This document shows, one piece after another, positions 15,802 to 24,630 of a stretch of 37,001 nucleotides of DNA. The notes under the pieces are model-generated. The model did no database searches and had not been told where the DNA came from. It saw nothing but the letters and a program-made list of their open reading frames with translations. Where the stretch lies: assembly GCF_910594985.1 (NCBI RefSeq), contig NZ_CAJVCE010000042.1, positions 1-37,001 on the forward strand, read 5' to 3'. Made by a program: the position numbers and the translations under genes. The stretch's first letter is position 1, and every line of letters begins with the position of its first letter. Origin of the DNA: Paenibacillus allorhizosphaerae (lineage in GTDB: Bacteria; Bacillota; Bacilli; Paenibacillales; NBRC-103111).

Positions 15802-16734
15802 TTGCCTGTAAGTGTCGCTGAGTATTTAGGAAGAAGAACTGATGTAGAAGTTGAACAAATAGAACCAGTTGAGGATAAAACTATTGTTCCCTGTCCCTTC
15901 ATGAATAGCCATTGCAGTAAAGTTAAAAAAGGTTTGAAACCTGTATGTTCTGTAAGGAAAAGCGATGGCACTGTCTGGATTACATGCGAACATCGGCTGT
16001 GCGCTACAAAAAATGTCCCCCTCAACCAGTACCAATCTAAAATGCTTCTACAGATAGCCCAAACTGTTTTTAGCCCAACTATTCAACCGGAAGACGTTTG
16101 TGTCCGACGTGAAGTACGGCTTACTGTTAACGATGGAACCGAGTATAACGCTGACTATATTATGACTTTGAAAACCGGAAAAAGCCCTTATTCTGGTCCA
16201 GACCGTTTTGTTCTTGAAATGCAAGGCGGAGGAGAAACCTCTCAAACAGGAAGAATTACTGACCATGTAAAAATGTGGGAAAGACTTCCGAATAGGACCA
16301 ATGAATCATTAAGAACTGCCGTAGGTGCCCACACAATAGAAACAAACGCATGGCGAAGACAACAAGAACAATTCATAGTAAAAGGCAATATTGCTATGCA
16401 AACATGGAAAGGTTACGGTATAGTCTTTTGTGTTGGAGCGCCTCTATTTGATTACCTAATGACGAAGTTGGCTGATGCAAATCTACCTAATTTGCGAACT
16501 TTCAACTGGACACTAGCACTTATAGGTTTCTCCGAGGATAACCGGAATCTAGTTACTCCAGGAATAATACCTTATAATGTTGACCCTAATCGATTATTAT
16601 TCACAAACTATCAAACCTTCGTCCAAGCTTTGATAAACCAAGGCGAACCAAGTCTCGATGCATTTTCAGGTAATTTTATTAATTTGGTTGGAGATAGCAT
16701 CCTCATTCCTCGTGATGGAGTGGATAGTATATAA
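15802..16734 (+). CDS. NotI-family type II restriction endonuclease
   Basis: 310 aa from TTG 15802 (AGAGGGG 6-7 nt upstream). The N-terminal cysteine pattern CPFMNSHCSKV ... PVCSVRK ... WITCEHR resembles the iron-binding N-terminal region of NotI. The core has a PD-(D/E)XK variant: Asp in EYNADYIMTL and Glu-x-Gln in RFVLEMQGGG, the same ExQ active-site form as NotI. It would make double-strand cuts at a short palindrome protected by the partner methyltransferase. The actual site may differ from GCGGCCGC. It follows the controller gene and is 12.6 kb from the methyltransferase, an unusual separation. Confidence 0.7.
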   Translation: MPVSVAEYLGRRTDVEVEQIEPVEDKTIVPCPFMNSHCSKVKKGLKPVCSVRKSDGTVWITCEHRLCATKNVPLNQYQSKMLLQIAQTVFSPTIQPEDVCVRREVRLTVNDGTEYNADYIMTLKTGKSPYSGPDRFVLEMQGGGETSQTGRITDHVKMWERLPNRTNESLRTAVGAHTIETNAWRRQQEQFIVKGNIAMQTWKGYGIVFCVGAPLFDYLMTKLADANLPNLRTFNWTLALIGFSEDNRNLVTPGIIPYNVDPNRLLFTNYQTFVQALINQGEPSLDAFSGNFINLVGDSILIPRDGVDSI

Positions 16735-16737
16735 AAT

Positions 16738-16785
16738 AGAGGAAAAGGGCGGGGGACTAATAACCCCACCCTCTTCCTTTTATTA
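16738..16785 (+). terminator. Terminator after the endonuclease gene
   Basis: AGAGGAAAAGGG-GGGG pairs with CCCC-CCCT-CTTCCTTTTATT a few bases after the endonuclease stop, giving an interrupted GC-rich stem ending in a short T-run. Confidence 0.5.
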
Positions 16786-16875
16786 AACGCACTTATACCA
16801 TGCCTTTAATTACACCCAGTTTACGATATAAATTCGAGCTAACCAACAAAGCTGAAGTGCTACTCGATTATTAGT

Positions 16876-17943
16876 TTAACAATTATAAAGTGTAGTAAGC
16901 ATTGTTTCTGAATAACAATTTTCGGCCTTGTCCTTACTTAAATTGTAAATCGCATACTTTTCATTAGGGACAACTTGGTGTCTCTCGAGCTGCCATCCCC
17001 TTATTTTATAAACTATATTATTAAACTCAAGCCTTAACATATGTGTGCCGTTTCCTAAAGCTATATTGTCTGTATATGTTCCAGTAATATCATGCGGCCA
17101 TTGGGCTCCGGGGGTTTGTTTCTTTTTGTTCCAGTACTGTAAACAGGCCGGCCTATAACTACAATATCGGCAGTTTTCAGGGGTTGGGGTTGCCAACAAT
17201 TGTTGTTTTTCCTCTAAACTCTTGGTGGCTGCTATAATCTCGTTGACTTCAAGAAGAAGGATCCTCGCCTTAGATAGTAGCTGAATACACTCATTCTTAT
17301 CAAATCCAATAGTGTAGCTATTTCCCTTCACATCAATAATTTTTAGTGCCGCGGGCCACTCACCTGAACATTCATACAATATCCCCGCATAGAGCATAAG
17401 CTGAATGCTGTACTCTGCCTTTATCCCATTCCTCCCTATAACTTCACCTGTCTTATAATCTATGATCTCATAACCGGCTGCAGTTTGCACAATCTTATCT
17501 GCATATCCACCCACCTTACGGTCAGGCGTTTCAATCCAACGTTCGTTGCCGCTGAGCTGTCGGTTATATTCTCCACTAAATGAAGGTATAAGAAAGGCTG
17601 CTGTATTTAACAGTAACCTCTTCTTAAGTTCATATTGTTTTACGTGGGTACTTAAAGGGACAAGGTGACTTGTTAGAAGGCTGCTAGCTAATTCTTCATC
17701 CACTTCGGCAACACATAAATTCCAGGTATTATCTAAATTTTCCTGGTTTGAAACCATTCCTTTGCTAGCCCTCTCTAAAAGCCGATGAGCGGCTATTCCG
17801 AAATATGCATTTGGAGAAACTGGAAGCAAACCTGGTATGCCTAATGAGGATAATACCCCTCGCAACTTGCATTGGGATAAATTAAGATACCGGCTTGGTG
17901 TAACCTTATCTAACGTTTGTAAATCGGTCAGTTTTACTAGCAT
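16876..17943 (-). CDS. RecB/AddB/Cas4-type PD-(D/E)XK nuclease with Fe-S cysteines
   Basis: 355 aa from ATG 17943, which follows the helicase stop almost directly (TAG-A-ATG) and is probably translationally coupled. The nuclease core reads VGGYADKIV (metal-binding Asp), YEIIDYKTGE (D-x-K) and YSIQLMLYAG (Q-x-x-x-Y), as in RecB-family nucleases. One N-terminal Cys (LNLSQCKLRG) plus C-terminal CRYCSYRPAC give the four-Cys pattern of AddB/Cas4 4Fe-4S clusters. Expected to degrade or nick DNA with the helicase encoded upstream. Last gene of the five-gene operon. The C-terminal 75 residues after the cysteine cluster are unassigned. Confidence 0.8.
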   Translation of the reverse strand: MLVKLTDLQTLDKVTPSRYLNLSQCKLRGVLSSLGIPGLLPVSPNAYFGIAAHRLLERASKGMVSNQENLDNTWNLCVAEVDEELASSLLTSHLVPLSTHVKQYELKKRLLLNTAAFLIPSFSGEYNRQLSGNERWIETPDRKVGGYADKIVQTAAGYEIIDYKTGEVIGRNGIKAEYSIQLMLYAGILYECSGEWPAALKIIDVKGNSYTIGFDKNECIQLLSKARILLLEVNEIIAATKSLEEKQQLLATPTPENCRYCSYRPACLQYWNKKKQTPGAQWPHDITGTYTDNIALGNGTHMLRLEFNNIVYKIRGWQLERHQVVPNEKYAIYNLSKDKAENCYSETMLTTLYNC

Positions 17944-17944
17944 T

Positions 17945-20900
17945 CTACCACCATGTATTATCTTCCGCTCCCAGTTGTTCATGACACCAGCCAGGTCGCC
18001 GAAGCAAGTTAAAAGTATCGATATAGCCTGGATTACCTCCAGCTTTAACGATGGCATCCACTAAAATGCCCTGGGGATTTTCTGTAGACCATAAAGGGTG
18101 CACAATAAGCAAATTCTGACCATCAGAACGTAAACCCGGAATCTCACCAAATTGTACTGGCTCATAATTGAAGTACGATCCAAACTGTCTGGATAGTTTT
18201 TGGGCTAATAAGGACCATTCCTTGAGTTCTTCATACGAAAAATCACCATCGAGACCACACTTATAGCTACTTGAGTACATGGTTCTTAAATATGCTAGCC
18301 CAAGCCTCCAATCTAGCAACCCATGGTAAGGCATATTCCGATAATTCATTAAGCAGCTATAACAAGCCGAGTTACAAACATGTTCGGTGCCCGTTAAATA
18401 TTGCATAAACGAATGTCTAGCGCTAGGTGAAAAAATATCTTTCATGACACTATCCCAATTACCCTCGAGCCAGCGGACAAAGCCTGCCCCATTGGGCAAA
18501 CGGTCACTGAGTATTATTTCTCCTACGTAAGTTCCATCGCAGACCTTTGATCTTAAATACTGGCATAATTCAATCTCATCGGCGTCTATATCCAGCCGCT
18601 CAGCCACTATCGACCTGAGTAAGAAACCAGCTGAGATAAGGGCTGCTCGCGATGTTACACTGGATGGGTCTAGATTTAACCCAAGGGTTGTTTCGTTAGG
18701 CCTTATTCTGAGTAAATCTGTAGTTTTTGCAGCAGCGATGCCAAGTGACTCAATTTTTGAGTAAAATTGATCAGTAGTATACTTAAAATCTTCTAATACC
18801 CATTGCCATTCCATTTGCGGCGCATTCCAGATTGCGCCATTAGGCGCCTTGGTCTTATTCGTAGTTACAAGTCCACCTTGGAACAATTGTTTCCCGTTAT
18901 CGTTGATTCTCCAAACGCGCCCTTCACCACTTAGGTAAATTTGAGTATTTGACTTCTCAACCGTAAAGAAATCAGCAGGCTTTCCTTCCGCAATGCTTGA
19001 AGGGGCCCCAGAGGCAGCCCATTCCTCTTCCTTAGCATTTTGTCCCTGCGAATAGTCAGTTCGAAATGCAAGTGGTACTGCAACCTCATAAACTCTAAAC
19101 TTACTGCCTAAAGATTCCCCACAATTCGCACAATGATCAATTTCCTGATCTACCCGCATATAGCCGCAATCATCACAATGAGCGATTTTGTAACGCTGCG
19201 AAAGCGGATTATTTTGAGATGGCCTCCAATTATTTTGGACATTAAGCAGCGGAGCAGTGAAACCAATAGCAGTATGGACTGCTTTATTTTTAGTTTTTTG
19301 TGCACCCGGTGCAAATTCACTTATTGCAAGCTCAATATCCCTATCGATTGTTAAGGGAGCCCGAGTCTTGTCATCAAAGCCGTGATACAAGAGTCTCGTT
19401 CGTGATGGCATGCCAAACATCGGCAATTTGGCGCCCTCCGCTAAGCATTCGGCAAGGCCTTCCCCAATTAGTTCTGAATTTAAGGTGCACTTTTCAATTT
19501 CCAGGATTAGTTCTGATTGGATGTAGCTTAAATAGTTTGAAATGCATTCATCTGTATGCTCCCAAAAAGGAAGAACGGCTCGAATAACCTTTTGTATATT
19601 TGAACTATTACTTTGAAGCCAGCCGGAAATCTTATCCCTATATTGTCCCCAGTCATCTTTTAGCCCAAACTCTCCATGGGTATCTGGCGGGCTTTCGGGT
19701 CCATCCCACCAGCGGACACCAATAGCAATAAAAGCTTGCCTCAAACACTCTTTAGCCAGTAACCTTTTAATGATAGGCGGCTGGTTGGCAGTAATAAAAG
19801 GGACCGGTGGTGGATCCCCGGTTATTGAGCTGGGATTCGCAAAGTAATGGTCGTCGTGGCTTCGACCGCCTCTGCAAAGTGTTAAGACAAACGAAAACGC
19901 TTGACCCCGCCTTCCTGCACGCCCGACACGTTGTTGGTAATTAAACCGCATGGGCGGCATGTTTGCCAGCATAACAGATTGCAAATTCCCGATATCCACT
20001 CCAACTTCCATAGTTGTTGTAACGCTAAGTATATCGATTTCATCTACTTGCTGGACAGTTTGATTTCCATCCACATCAAGCAGCACTCCCCGGAACAGCC
20101 TCTGACGCTCTGCTTGGTCATCTGTCTGGGCTGTAAGTTCCTCTGCGTGCAATCGAATCGGCTTACGGTCGTTCGTAACCATATTCGCTAAATAGTTTGT
20201 TTCCATCAAAGCTTCACATTTACCATACGGATCAACCGGTAAATCTGAATGGCAATTGGTACAAACCCCAGAAGATGGGTGAAGATGCGGTCGCTTGCAA
20301 TTTGGGCATAACCAGTATGGATCTGCCGGCGAAGCAACTTTTATACCGAGCTTGTCTGTTAATAGTACAGCACCCTCGTGCCCTGCCTTAATTATCGTGT
20401 GGAGCAATTTCTGGCCGATGAGTTCAGACCGACTTGAAGATACCCCTACTTTTTTGCAAACAGCATAAACATAATCTTTAAATATACTCCATGCATTATC
20501 AAACTCCAACCAATGGTTATTAGGAAAATCAGAACCTTCATGGCGATATAAATCCCCAAGAATACGGATAGCCGAGTCGCATAGCTGTTTAAAAATTTCT
20601 GGATCAAGGGCCACTTCACTAATTACAGCTTCACTAAAGGATTCATCCCAATGCAAAGTAGGATAGCCAAGCCCTGACGATTCAAAGCTAAAATATAAGC
20701 GGCTAAAGAACAAATCGCATAATTCTTGCCTTACCTTTGCTATGATTTTGTTTTTTGCAGCACCAGCTTCAGGGGGTAAATCCTCAGCCCACGTTTTATT
20801 TTCAAAGTTGAACAGCACAGTCCAACGGTGCTTTCTGCTCCCCCAATAAAACGTCTGGTACTCGATGTCATTGCCAGCAGGGTTTACACCTAGCCCAATA

Positions 20901-23638
20901 AACCGGGAAATCAGCCTTCCAATATCCCCTTCTAAAGTTGACTGGAAAAGCTCTTTACATGGGACGAGCTGAGTCTCCCTCTTCCTTCGGATGGCGTTAA
21001 GTTTTTCTAAGGTCTCTTCATAAAATCTACGGTAAGCCGCGGGAGGTTCTACGTTTGTCAGCTCCAGATATTCTTTAATTTTATTCTCCGCGTCTGGAAA
21101 ATCGCGTAAATATTCCTTGGCAAGTGGTGTAAGCGTTATACCTGTTTCTAGGTGGTCAAGCAGTTGCCCCTCTCCAATAGCGGATAGTTGCAACTCACTT
21201 AATACAATTTCGCGGAGCAGATCTTTATAATGGTTCCGCTCTACCCCATTAGAAATTTGAGCGGCGTCTTCACGGCTATCGGAAAAAATAACTAACTTTT
21301 TCTCAACATCACTAGAAAGTTGATGGAACAGATCTTTTGAAAGGATTTGGCTGACCTTTGAAAAACCTGTACGGAAGCCACGAATAGGGCTTTTCATTTT
21401 ACGCTTTGTGTAATCTGCACTACAACAAGGGCATACAGAAGGAAGTGCTTTAAACTCATTTTCCTTTGACTCTTCGATACCATTAAGTACGAAAAGGTAT
21501 CCTCTTACGTATCCAGCCGGGTCTTCATTTGCATCTTCATGCGAAAAGCTAATCCGGCCTGTGGCAGTACTGAGAGATGCTTGCCTCCATTCTGCTGCCG
21601 CGGTGTCCTTTTCATCCCTTGGTTGTGGCTGTTTCCATGTAACCGCATCTTTCTTGACCTCCTCGATACCAGAAGGCCAGAAGATAGCATACTCAATGTA
21701 ACTTCTATGGCCTACCATGTTTCTCTTATTCCGGTCTGGAATTCCTTCAATATCTGGAGAGGTAACTAGCATTTCCAAGTCACCGTTTTGCAGCTTTAAA
21801 CGGTTACCTCCAAAATAGACAGTTCCGCATTGTTCGCAATATAAAAGTTCCAATATCCGTTTGCCATAGGCATCTACAATATCCGGACGAGGAAACAATT
21901 TTCCAACTGGCAGCTTTTCATCTTCTTTTTGGGTAGATGCCCATAGCCCCTCTATGTTGCGCATAAACCAATGGAATCGAAAAGATGGAAGGCTGCTGTT
22001 TGAGCCAAGCGTGTCGCAGAGTTCACGTGCGGTGAATAGCCCAGTAAGTGCCAATTTCCTTTCATCTGCCCCAACAGTCGTACCAAATAACATTTCACCA
22101 AATGTATCGACGGACACCGCCCTTATTTTATTTTTTTCATTAACCGTGCAAGCTCTAAGCATGAGGTTACTTAACTGCATGTCAGGCGACTCAAGAGCAT
22201 CCTTTAGTGCCTTTAATCCAGTGTCGTCGCCATTATAACCTAACGACTGGATCAAAGAATCAATCGACTCACTAGGGGCAAATTCATAATTCTTTTGGAA
22301 TTGGGCAAATGGTTCCCAGGGAATTATGGTTTCTGTTTTCATAGGCAATTGTTCCGGAGTACCGGTTATAATTTCAAACGCTTCACCAGACAACCCAAAA
22401 AAATCTTGAAGAAACTCCCGGCTATGTGCATCGTCTGGCTCTAATGAAGCACTAGATGCTAAAATTCGAAGCTGTGGGTGGTCTGGAGAAAGACCCAAAC
22501 GATGTAGCAATAACTTAAGTAAGTAGGAGACCTCTGCACCTGACGTACCTCGATATAAGTGCAATTCATCAACAATGAGATGAAATATATTGTCATTACT
22601 TTGGCTAAGCCACTTTTTTGTATGCTCAAAAATCCCATTATCGACTTCCCGCATCATCATTATGCTTAACATTGAGTAGTTGGTAATTAAGATATCGGGA
22701 GGCGCATCTTGCATATCCCAGCGCGACCTCATCTCAGAGCCATCCAGCTTAGGGAAAAAGAAGGGGATCTCCTTTTTGCCAGTTGCTTTCGCATATTTGT
22801 CGGCCTCTATGCTCGTTTGCTCCATTTTTTCCAAAAGGCTAGCTAAATCTTTTACTTTCTCGGTATTCGGATTACCCGTTTTTTTGTACTCATGACCCGC
22901 TACAGGCGTCAATCCATTATAACGTCCAAAGTAAATCTTATTTCCCTTCAAGTAGGTTTCAAAAAATTCTCGGGCTTGCTGGGAATCTAGCGCTTTTCGC
23001 AGCCTGGTTAACTGGTCTTCAACCAGTGCATTCATAGGATAAAGTATCATAGCACGGACGCCCGGCTGCCTTAGTTCATGCCCACGCTGTGATACACGAT
23101 AAGATTTTTCCATGCGATGCCTTTTTCCGGATTTGGGATTGCATTTATCGTGCCATTCTTTGTTTTTCCACCAATCATTTAAATGTATATCCGGAACTTT
23201 AGCTTCATCCCACTTGGTAGCTTCTTTTGCCAAGTAAGCGAAAAGTGGCAGTAAAAATGACTCAGTTTTGCCAGAACCAGTTCCTGAAGTAATGACACAA
23301 TTCTTTCCTGAGAGGGCTGTCTCTAGCATACGCGCTTGATGAACATACAAAGGTAGACTCGGATTAAAAAGCCCACAGGAAGCAAACTGTTGAAACAGCT
23401 TGACTTCCTGATCACTGAATCCAGGCAATTCTTTAGCAGTTAGCTCTGCAACTCTCATTTTTGAGCTTTTGTATCTTGGCAGTGGTTCAATAAATGGTTC
23501 TTGGGCTAATACACCTGGTTTTAGCAGCAATTCTTGCCTTTCAAGTTCAATTGCCGGGTACCTAGTGCCAAAAGCTGTTTGTATATAACGGATAAAATTA
23601 TTTCGAATATCTTCAAATGCAAGAATTGGATTTGTCAT
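17945..23638 (-). CDS. Giant DEAD/DEAH-box helicase with DUF1998-type C-terminus
   Basis: About 1,897 aa. ATG 23638 is preceded by GGAGG at good spacing; an in-frame ATG at 23656 lacks an SD. Superfamily 2 motifs: Walker A TSGTGSGKTES (about residue 120), DELH Walker B (about 355), SSAS motif III, and motif VI QRVGRAGRRGQ (about 1235). Multiple CxxC pairs (CEQC, CPCC, CPNC...CTNC, CDDC...CANC) suggest zinc knuckles between and after the RecA lobes. The C-terminal NSACYSCLMNYRN (about 1760) matches the DUF1998 region of MrfA/DruE/DISARM-type helicases. Likely translocates on or remodels foreign nucleic acid and feeds the adjacent nuclease. DruE-like in size, but the neighbours are not Druantia genes that I can recognise. 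Confidence 0.85.
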   Translation of the reverse strand: MTNPILAFEDIRNNFIRYIQTAFGTRYPAIELERQELLLKPGVLAQEPFIEPLPRYKSSKMRVAELTAKELPGFSDQEVKLFQQFASCGLFNPSLPLYVHQARMLETALSGKNCVITSGTGSGKTESFLLPLFAYLAKEATKWDEAKVPDIHLNDWWKNKEWHDKCNPKSGKRHRMEKSYRVSQRGHELRQPGVRAMILYPMNALVEDQLTRLRKALDSQQAREFFETYLKGNKIYFGRYNGLTPVAGHEYKKTGNPNTEKVKDLASLLEKMEQTSIEADKYAKATGKKEIPFFFPKLDGSEMRSRWDMQDAPPDILITNYSMLSIMMMREVDNGIFEHTKKWLSQSNDNIFHLIVDELHLYRGTSGAEVSYLLKLLLHRLGLSPDHPQLRILASSASLEPDDAHSREFLQDFFGLSGEAFEIITGTPEQLPMKTETIIPWEPFAQFQKNYEFAPSESIDSLIQSLGYNGDDTGLKALKDALESPDMQLSNLMLRACTVNEKNKIRAVSVDTFGEMLFGTTVGADERKLALTGLFTARELCDTLGSNSSLPSFRFHWFMRNIEGLWASTQKEDEKLPVGKLFPRPDIVDAYGKRILELLYCEQCGTVYFGGNRLKLQNGDLEMLVTSPDIEGIPDRNKRNMVGHRSYIEYAIFWPSGIEEVKKDAVTWKQPQPRDEKDTAAAEWRQASLSTATGRISFSHEDANEDPAGYVRGYLFVLNGIEESKENEFKALPSVCPCCSADYTKRKMKSPIRGFRTGFSKVSQILSKDLFHQLSSDVEKKLVIFSDSREDAAQISNGVERNHYKDLLREIVLSELQLSAIGEGQLLDHLETGITLTPLAKEYLRDFPDAENKIKEYLELTNVEPPAAYRRFYEETLEKLNAIRRKRETQLVPCKELFQSTLEGDIGRLISRFIGLGVNPAGNDIEYQTFYWGSRKHRWTVLFNFENKTWAEDLPPEAGAAKNKIIAKVRQELCDLFFSRLYFSFESSGLGYPTLHWDESFSEAVISEVALDPEIFKQLCDSAIRILGDLYRHEGSDFPNNHWLEFDNAWSIFKDYVYAVCKKVGVSSSRSELIGQKLLHTIIKAGHEGAVLLTDKLGIKVASPADPYWLCPNCKRPHLHPSSGVCTNCHSDLPVDPYGKCEALMETNYLANMVTNDRKPIRLHAEELTAQTDDQAERQRLFRGVLLDVDGNQTVQQVDEIDILSVTTTMEVGVDIGNLQSVMLANMPPMRFNYQQRVGRAGRRGQAFSFVLTLCRGGRSHDDHYFANPSSITGDPPPVPFITANQPPIIKRLLAKECLRQAFIAIGVRWWDGPESPPDTHGEFGLKDDWGQYRDKISGWLQSNSSNIQKVIRAVLPFWEHTDECISNYLSYIQSELILEIEKCTLNSELIGEGLAECLAEGAKLPMFGMPSRTRLLYHGFDDKTRAPLTIDRDIELAISEFAPGAQKTKNKAVHTAIGFTAPLLNVQNNWRPSQNNPLSQRYKIAHCDDCGYMRVDQEIDHCANCGESLGSKFRVYEVAVPLAFRTDYSQGQNAKEEEWAASGAPSSIAEGKPADFFTVEKSNTQIYLSGEGRVWRINDNGKQLFQGGLVTTNKTKAPNGAIWNAPQMEWQWVLEDFKYTTDQFYSKIESLGIAAAKTTDLLRIRPNETTLGLNLDPSSVTSRAALISAGFLLRSIVAERLDIDADEIELCQYLRSKVCDGTYVGEIILSDRLPNGAGFVRWLEGNWDSVMKDIFSPSARHSFMQYLTGTEHVCNSACYSCLMNYRNMPYHGLLDWRLGLAYLRTMYSSSYKCGLDGDFSYEELKEWSLLAQKLSRQFGSYFNYEPVQFGEIPGLRSDGQNLLIVHPLWSTENPQGILVDAIVKAGGNPGYIDTFNLLRRPGWCHEQLGAEDNTWW

Positions 23639-23655
23639 TGTAATTTCCTCCAGCA

Positions 23656-24630
23656 TTATAAATTTGCTTCTTGCAATGTTTGTCCTAACTTTCTTCCAAG
23701 CTGGTGGGCCATGCCCTGGGGAACTTTTTCATATATCAACAACGTAATTCCTTTTTTCAAAACACCTATTTGTTGGTGCAGCTCTTTTTTACGTGGAGCC
23801 ACCCCCGAACAAAGGGCGATTGCCCTCGCTAAGTATTTTGGCAGTGGAACGGTAATAGGAACAGCCATTTTTTGTTTGCGCTCGTCATAAAGCAAGATAT
23901 GGCATTTATGCCTGCCTAAGACGAGGTATCTCCCCCAGTTTTTATCTACCTCTGCAGCGGTATCATTATTCCATATCAATATTTTCTGCTGCTGGTTAAT
24001 TGGATTAGTATACGCCACCAGCTTAGTAGGAGAAGTGCTTGTATCTTGGGAAAACCGCAGCCTCTCATGGCAGAACGAGCTGTGTTTCCAATTCGGTTCA
24101 GTAGCTTGAAAATATAAAAGTGAATCTTTAATATCCCTAAGACTTGGCGAAAATAATAGGAGTTTCCAAGCAGCAGGTGCATCTATGCTACATTCGATCC
24201 CTAATTTTTCTGCCAGTTGTAAAACATAATTTTTATTTGTAGATAAAACATACACTGCTGGAGGAAATAGAGGATTATCGTTTTCTGGGTGGGGCTCAAA
24301 TGTTACCCGAAAAAGGTCTGGCCTAGCCGCTGAGATTCGCTGTAGCCGATCTAGGAGTTTTTTATCTCTGCCGCCGACCAATACAAATTTTGGCAAACCA
24401 GGATGTGGGAGCAAAAGAAATGAAGGAGGGCATACCAGTATCTGCCTTAACCTGTAGTCTATTTCACAATGCCCTAATGTTTCTAACCAACTGAGGATAT
24501 CCGAAAGCGGCTGAATATATTCCTCACCATCACCCATATGGATCCGCATCAGCGTATCGTAAATAGCTTTCATTTTATCCTGTTTCACTCTGCCTATCGC
24601 ACTTATTGCTGCTAATATATCATTAGCCAT
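23656..24630 (-). CDS. Unrecognised operon protein (324 aa)
   Basis: 324 aa from ATG 24630 (AGGTGG 6 nt upstream). Soluble, mixed alpha/beta appearance. Features: an N-terminal helical segment, a central hydrophobic strand FVLVGGRDKKLLDRLQR that looks like a short nucleotide-binding-type strand-helix, and a repeated Trp/His-rich part (EPNWKHSSFCHERLRF). The C-terminus has KKGITLLIYEKVPQGMAHQL. No catalytic motif I can name. It overlaps the 679-aa gene by 8 nt and its stop shares a base with the first ATG of the helicase frame, so it is translated as part of the same unit. Probably an adaptor or specificity subunit, by context only. Confidence 0.7.
   Translation of the reverse strand: MANDILAAISAIGRVKQDKMKAIYDTLMRIHMGDGEEYIQPLSDILSWLETLGHCEIDYRLRQILVCPPSFLLLPHPGLPKFVLVGGRDKKLLDRLQRISAARPDLFRVTFEPHPENDNPLFPPAVYVLSTNKNYVLQLAEKLGIECSIDAPAAWKLLLFSPSLRDIKDSLLYFQATEPNWKHSSFCHERLRFSQDTSTSPTKLVAYTNPINQQQKILIWNNDTAAEVDKNWGRYLVLGRHKCHILLYDERKQKMAVPITVPLPKYLARAIALCSGVAPRKKELHQQIGVLKKGITLLIYEKVPQGMAHQLGRKLGQTLQEANL

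Noticed and set aside
17945..23638. Calling the helicase operon Druantia or DISARM
   Set aside because: Size and DUF1998-type end resemble DruE, but no DruA-D/DruH-like, DrmB, DrmC or DISARM methyltransferase partner is recognised. The neighbours are an RNase III-like protein, two unknowns and a RecB-type nuclease.
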